Source of the DNA: Polytrichum commune
Taxonomy: Eukaryota; Streptophyta; Polytrichopsida; Polytrichales; Polytrichaceae
Assembly (NCBI GenBank): GCA_950295325.1
Contig: OX485804.1
Coordinates: 37,698,001 to 37,762,000 of the forward strand
Reading direction: 5' to 3'
Length of the DNA: 64,000 bases
Every line of letters begins with the position of its first letter. Positions within the stretch are counted from its first letter, which is position 1. The notes below the pieces were generated by a model. It was not told where the DNA came from. It ran no database searches and saw only the letters and a program-made list of their open reading frames with translations. Positions 59,101 to 64,000 of the stretch are shown piece by piece. The translations under genes were made by a program, and so were the position numbers.

Positions 59101-62100
59101 TGATATCACGTGCTTTGTAAACTTCTTACCATAAGATAATCATCAGGATTATTCTCTGTCACAAATCCATACAGGTACAGCAGCTCCTGCAAAATCAGGT
59201 ACTAATGTGAGCTTTACCTTTTAAAAAGCTGACGTATTCTAGAAGCTAACTCAAAATCCATAATCCGACAATTCATAAATCTAGATTCTTCTCCCTTTTA
59301 CTGTCATGACTACATATCTTTTCATCTGTGCACATCCTAGGATAAGCTAGTAATAAGTGCACAACCCATACCTCATTGCCTTTGTTGCCGTAACTGATGA
59401 ACACCTCTGAGGAAGCAGTGACGCTCAAATCAGGGCCTGAAATCATTGCAACAGTCAAGGATTGTCATGAGGTTTGGCAAAATTTTGATGGATAAGATTA
59501 TGCAACAGTGGTGAAAAATACATGAGAGCATTGTTTGTCGTCCATTGCCTATCCTTACTTTGGCCTGCAGCCATCATAAAGAAGGCTGTCCAGCATTGAC
59601 TAATCCTTAACATCCACAGAGACCACAATGTAGTTGCCACCTCATCTAGGACTGTTCGTCGACATCCCAAAAGACCCAAACTTACATGCTCATCTGTTTT
59701 TTGAGGCAATTTTATAATTGAAGTTTACTAGACTCAAGCGTCAGCCATACGGATGCGAACTATGACTCAAAACTTACAAATTCACAGCCATGCAACCTTC
59801 ACTTTATAGTCAATCTTGGAAATGCAAACAGCACCTCGGACTAAAATTAACTACTTTAATGTTTGTAGAGATGGCCAGCAGCAAAAATTTAATGGGCAAG
59901 GCCTTCAACACACTTTGAGTCACTACACTAAATATGATATTTAGTGTCACTTACTATTTGGAGTTACACAATGCTATATCTTTTACTATTAATGTAATTC
60001 TTTTACCAAGTAAAGATGTTAATGTTCTATAATGTCCAAACAACCAACTCAACCTTTGTTGGTAAAAAATCAGATGTACAGTAAACAGTTATAGCATTGC
60101 GTAGTTAAAAATAGTAAGTGACACTAAATATCATATTCAGTATAGTTATCAGATGCCAATAGCATAGTTTTTTCTTAAATAATAAATTTAAAATCATTTA
60201 TTAAATTAAAATTTTCTCCGTGTACACCATCCAGTCAACAATGTATGTTGCCACAGAAGATGGGTTGGGTACCTGTGATGAGATACATGGAGTTGGGGAC
60301 GCCAGTAAGAGAGCCTTGAGGACCATCAACCTCCCATAAAGCAACTGCTCTATGATCTACAAACAACAGAACCAAGAGTGAACCTCTTACCATCTTTTCC
60401 AACTTTTTGAGCCTTCATAAATTGGAAGATACAGAACTAATACAGAGCAGTACATGTATATACAAGCACTAACAAGCACATAAACAACAAAGCAATTTGA
60501 ATCTACACTTGAGTAAACTACCATGATTACAGAAGTCGATGCCTGGAACAAGGCCTTCAACCCATACTGATGATGGAGTTTCATCTCCGTTAGATTCAGC
60601 ATTCTGGGTTGATTGGTGGACTTCATCCATCACAGATGATACCACCCGAGAGTCATCCCCAAGCTCAGGATCTGCTACATCCTTATCAAGCTTTTCATTT
60701 AAGCTTTCCTCCTCTAAATCAGTTTTCAATGGGGCAACTGCATTGGAATCTGGGTTGGTCTGTTCAACTGATAACATAAGACCTCGAATAGCAGGTGGAA
60801 TAGGGAGCTGTGCTGGAAATACGAAAGAGTGTGCACAAGGAATATTTAGTGCACGAGTCCAAAATATGCAATTGGCCCTGTTAAGCAGTACCAGTATAGT
60901 ATTAGTGCAGAGTAAGATGAGCACAAGAAAATGACCTTTCCTCCACAATTACTGAAACACTACACACTTTCCCCCACTTCACTGACCAGATTAAAAGAGG
61001 ACAAACCAGTAACCACCAAGGAAAAAACCTTACATATATATTAAAACAAGCCCTGGAAATTTCACTGTATTGGAAAGAAAACAAGCCCTGGAAACAGCAA
61101 CCTTAGCAAGAGCCCTAACAATCCTCAGATGTAGCATATACATGGACCCTCTTATCACAGATATAAATTTACTGTCAGTCACATGCCAGAGTTGTCTCAG
61201 AGACATGTAATGTAATACATAGTGATGTAAATGTGTGAGAAAAGCAAGAGCAGTTGTATGTGCTTACCACATGAAGTCTTCAAAGTTGACCTCTCTGCAT
61301 GGGTTCCCACCAGCCAGATAAGTAACTCAGGTGCCAGTTCCTGTAATCATTCCTCCCAACTTTTGAAATCCCCTAATCCTGGACCCAAAGATCAGAAAGT
61401 CAAGATGCTATATCAAACCATTAATACATACATCTCTTCATGCCTGAACTTGAAGATGCTGTGAAATTTTCGTACTTAGCAACATTCACTAACTTCTCAA
61501 TGGATCCAAGGGCCTGTTAACAAATAGGAGGGTCAAGGGATATCACCTCTCACATGCAATAGATGACAAAACATTCTCCGCAAAGGTCTTCACTGTCTTC
61601 TTGAAGACTGCGTTCAATGCTCTAAGCTGTATATAAACTCCAGGATTAGTAAATAAAAAAAAGGCAGCATAGCCCTGCACAACAGTAGTTTATAAAACTA
61701 GAATACACTAGCTGTCAGCAGGATCATTGAGAGGATAATTAAAGTGCCCATCTTGCAGATTTTCTTCTTCCAGGAAGTTGATACGTAATCAATCTACAAA
61801 GATTATCTCAAACTAAATCCAATCTACCACCTTGTCTTTGTCACTAAATCTTTCCTATGCTCCGTAAATCCTCAAAGTCTATAAGTCAATCAGAATTTTG
61901 TGGAACACTTGCCTGTTGCTGAGTTGCATGGAAGAGAGATGACCCCTTTAACTCCAAAAGCTCTTCTTCAGAATACAATAGTGGAGTTCCAAACTTGGAG
62001 GGCAGCACATCCAAATATCTGGATGATCATCTAAGGATTCTCCAGTGCCATATTCAGAGTTCATTTGCTATCAGAGAAAATACTAATTGTAGTCACCAGA

Positions 62101-63723
62101 CGCTTTTATGCACTCTAAAATTGACTGGAGCAGTTCAAGTTCAGTTGATAGAATAGTGAAGCTCCAAACACAAAGGATTCAGAATTGAAGGATACGGGGC
62201 CCAAAATGATGACTCTCCTCGTGCATGTTCGATCAAGAGAAAGAGCATAATCAGGAGGCGGTCATCAACACCTCCCTCTTCAAACAATCTGCAATATTGA
62301 GGCCCTAGCAGAGGGTCTTGTAATACAGTCATGGGTGTGATAGCCAGTATCAGTGGTGTCACCATCAGCACACCTGATTTATCACAGCTTAAGAGGACAA
62401 ATCAGTTTGATTTCCATGCTTGATGAGTTCAAACAATACAAGTGAAAAAGATATTGATTCTAATAAAGAAATCAAATAACTGTGTATGTGGATCTATCAA
62501 CAAATAATCATCAAGTTCAGAATCAAACATAGAGCTGTCTGTGAGATCAAACCTTAAATAAATTAAATAAATTAAATTACAAAATTTATTTTTAAAATCA
62601 AAAATATTGAAACAAATAAATACATTTATAAATAAATAAATAAAGACCTTGAGTATTGTCCTCTGTAGCGAAGACACCCAGCCCTGCTTGCTTTTCTTTA
62701 GAGCTGGCTCTGATTTCACAGCCATGAAACTGCACACCATTCACCTGAAACACCAATACCGACATCTCTTAATGTCCATTTTCCTACTAGAATGTTATAT
62801 CAACTACAACTTCTACAATTGCGGCACTTAGAGCAGCGCAGAAGATAGATGTCATTCTAGTTGTTCACTTGTAGTTTAAAAGCAATTCATGTAACACAGG
62901 GACAATCAAAGGTCCAGGGTTTGTCACCCCCATCAACCAAAGAAGTAACAAATTCTGAACTGTTTCCACCCACTTCACAGGATCTTTAAGGCATGTTCAT
63001 TTTCAGCACAGGATGGGCTAAGATACCCTGCTTAAACATCTCCCAAACATCTCTCATTCTCAGACACAGCGGAAAGTACACATACCCAAACCGTACTTAA
63101 CTGAGTCTCAACCCAACAAACGCACAGGAAACACCTTCCCTTCAATTGCAGTCTTTGTGCATTTCTAGAGCCTCTAAAACAGGCAAAAGTTGATGTAAAC
63201 ATGCTCTCGCCTCCTTTCTCAACATCCCTCTAAAATCCAAACCTCAACTAAGAATTCACTAAACTCCAAATCATACACAAAACGACAAGATCCTCCCCAA
63301 CTGCACTCTTCCACAGAAACGAGAGGACTTAACACCGTCAATTGCATCTGAATTACAAACTCTGTCACCACATCCCCCAGCCTCCCAAACCTGTAAAAGT
63401 CCATGAACATGATTCTCTGCCCCTCAACATTCGCTCATGACCTTTCAGGTACCTGAACCTCATATGAGACTTTTCTCAACTTCACAACATAAACAGAAAA
63501 CCAAAAACGAACGTCAATTGCACTCTTCGAACAGCAACCGTGAAACACCTTCAACATTAATTACAAAATCCCTCAGAACATGTAAAACATCCCAAAAAAA
63601 AGTTTAGACACGCTAGGGTCCGAACCAACCTCGTCTGAGACTCGTCTCAAATCCAAATCAAAGACAAAATGTCATACTTGGAATCCAGACAACATGCAAG
63701 AAGTCGTTGAAATGTCCTGCCAT
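56170..63723 (-). CDS. SET-domain protein-lysine methyltransferase (LSMT/SETD3 class), about 592 aa
   Basis: Exons in coding order: tentative first exon at 63723 (MAGHFNDFLH, donor unresolved), then 62744-62648, 62373-62196, 62018-61913, 61626-61547, 61294-61268, 60877-60522, 60356-60273, 59436-59372, 59186-59130, 58971-58900, 58151-57897, 57307-57192, 56886-56779 and 56317-56170 (stop TAA 56172-56170). All phases from the second exon on are consistent (582 residues). The SAM-binding start is KQAGLGVFATED; FEEGGVDDRLLIMLFLLIEH and FWAPYLDVLPSKFGTPL follow; the pseudoknot motifs are VEGLVPGIDFCNHD and EVFISYGNKGNEELLYLYGF, with the catalytic Tyr in SYG. An insert of about 80 acidic residues splits the SET domain, as in LSMT-type enzymes. 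The C-terminal half (FPEDLLTALRIVAMKEDEVY, AAVWEVCGNTGALQLLVDLL) is the Rubisco-LSMT substrate-binding-like domain. It probably methylates a lysine of a non-histone protein; the substrate cannot be told. No disabling change was seen. Confidence 0.85.
58355..58599. mobile_element. MITE, 245 bp, in intron 11 of the SET gene
   Basis: The inverted repeats are about 35 bp with one mismatch: GGCTGGGGATTCGTGGCACT ... AATCATCC at the left and its complement at the right. GTGTAAGTG and GTGTAAGCG flank it and could be a 9-bp target duplication, but both lie in a GTGTAA-type microsatellite, so this is uncertain. A 9-bp duplication would fit a MULE- or hAT-related MITE. Confidence 0.85.
59923..60145. mobile_element. 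CTACA-ended MITE, 223 bp, in intron 8 of the SET gene
   Basis: The left arm CTACACTAAATATGATATTT and right arm AAATATCATATTCAGTATAG are complementary, and the arms extend about 55 bp. The spacer has TAATGTCCAAAC and CAACCTTTGTTGGTAAAAA, matching 27319-27542 and 23230-23400. Confidence 0.8.
61627..61912 (-). other. GC-AG intron 4 of the SET gene
   Basis: The donor reads CAG/GCAAGTG, the standard context of the GC subclass, and the acceptor is ATATACAG. No GT donor near it keeps the frame. Confidence 0.7.
62019..62195 (-). other. Probable U12-type intron 3 of the SET gene
   Basis: The donor is GTATCCTTC, near-identical to the U12 consensus GTATCCTTT. About a dozen bases before the acceptor ATCCAG is TCCTTAGAT, close to the U12 branch-site consensus TCCTTAAC. 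Removing it joins FWAP to YLDVLP in frame, as the family requires. Confidence 0.75.
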
Positions 63724-64000
63724 AGTGTTGGATAGCCCTTCGCTATCAAAATTTCGCATGACCTCAGATGTGTAATGCATTCTGGGGTCTGATACAGCTC
63801 TCTTTGGCTTGCCTATCGCCAACATAAATTAACAACCACTATCGCTAGCCAAAGATACTGCCAACAAAGGTTGGTTGATAATGTGGTATGATCCACCCAG
63901 CTATTTCCAAGGTTGACCTTGACAATAACGGGTACAAACCCCTAAACCCTGCTCTCCTAAACCTTACCCCTCCAAGAATCCCAGTGGAATCGCACATAAA
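63724..64000. other. Upstream region of the SET gene
   Basis: Presumed 5' leader and promoter of the minus-strand SET gene. No clear TATA box. The plus strand ends in CCCTAAACCCT-type sequence, so the gene strand reads AGGGTTTAGG, a telo-box-like motif common in plant promoters. Confidence 0.4.

Noticed and set aside
61476-61513. Candidate 38-nt exon (ALGSIEKLVNVAK) in the SET gene
   Set aside because: Including it requires a 40-nt intron or breaks the frame; the exon ending at 61547 (AG/GTGATA) joins the microexon directly in phase and matches the family length.
63219-63410. Minus-strand ORF as first exon of the SET gene
   Set aside because: No resemblance to the family N-terminus and no donor in the required phase. 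ATG 63723 fits better, though still tentatively.

Overview
The window reads as nuclear DNA of a land plant or close streptophyte, probably a non-flowering lineage; this is an inference. It is AT-rich and gene-poor. The one clear host gene is intron-rich and belongs to a plant SET-domain lysine methyltransferase family. Around it lies a dense layer of DNA transposons, MITEs, Ty3/gypsy relics and decayed tandem repeats. I see no operons, phage, CRISPR, rRNA or tRNA genes.

Layout. Positions 1-3475 hold the 5' part of a minus-strand hAT-type transposase gene, whose first visible intron contains an 82-bp minisatellite. Positions 3500-33190 are mostly old repeats: a 450-bp TA-flanked MITE (4405) and a second copy carrying a nested Tourist-like MITE (25430-26266); two more Tourist-like MITEs (17639 and 26746); a 489-bp pogo/Tigger-type element still encoding a CENP-B-like DNA-binding domain (20990-21478); and two Ty3/gypsy pol relics (about 19.0-19.9 kb and 22.6-23.2 kb). 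At 33191-34490 there is a 1.3-kb element with 15-bp terminal inverted repeats, a perfect 8-bp target duplication and one intact small ORF.

The most interesting object is a complete 8,635-bp transposon at 36632-45266. It has 55-61 bp terminal inverted repeats and a 10-bp direct repeat on both sides (GGGGTAAAAT), as expected of a Mutator-like element (MULE). It carries two divergent gene sets. On the minus strand is a transposase of about 945 codons with a tandemly duplicated, unrecognised N-terminal domain, a WRKY-GCM1/FLYWCH-like zinc cluster and a MULE-type DDE core. On the plus strand are a small basic/acidic ORF, a 1.1-kb minisatellite and a multi-exon gene with a ParB/Srx-like domain. Both large genes carry a few disabling changes, so this copy is probably a recent, inactive one. 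It appears to have inserted into a proline codon run of an older minus-strand exon.

Positions 56170-63723 hold the SET-domain gene on the minus strand. I could place fourteen exons with consistent phases, plus a tentative first exon. The gene contains a probable U12-type intron, a GC-AG intron and a 27-nt microexon, and two introns carry MITEs. The stretches between these features hold degenerate repeats and no coding sequence that I can support.
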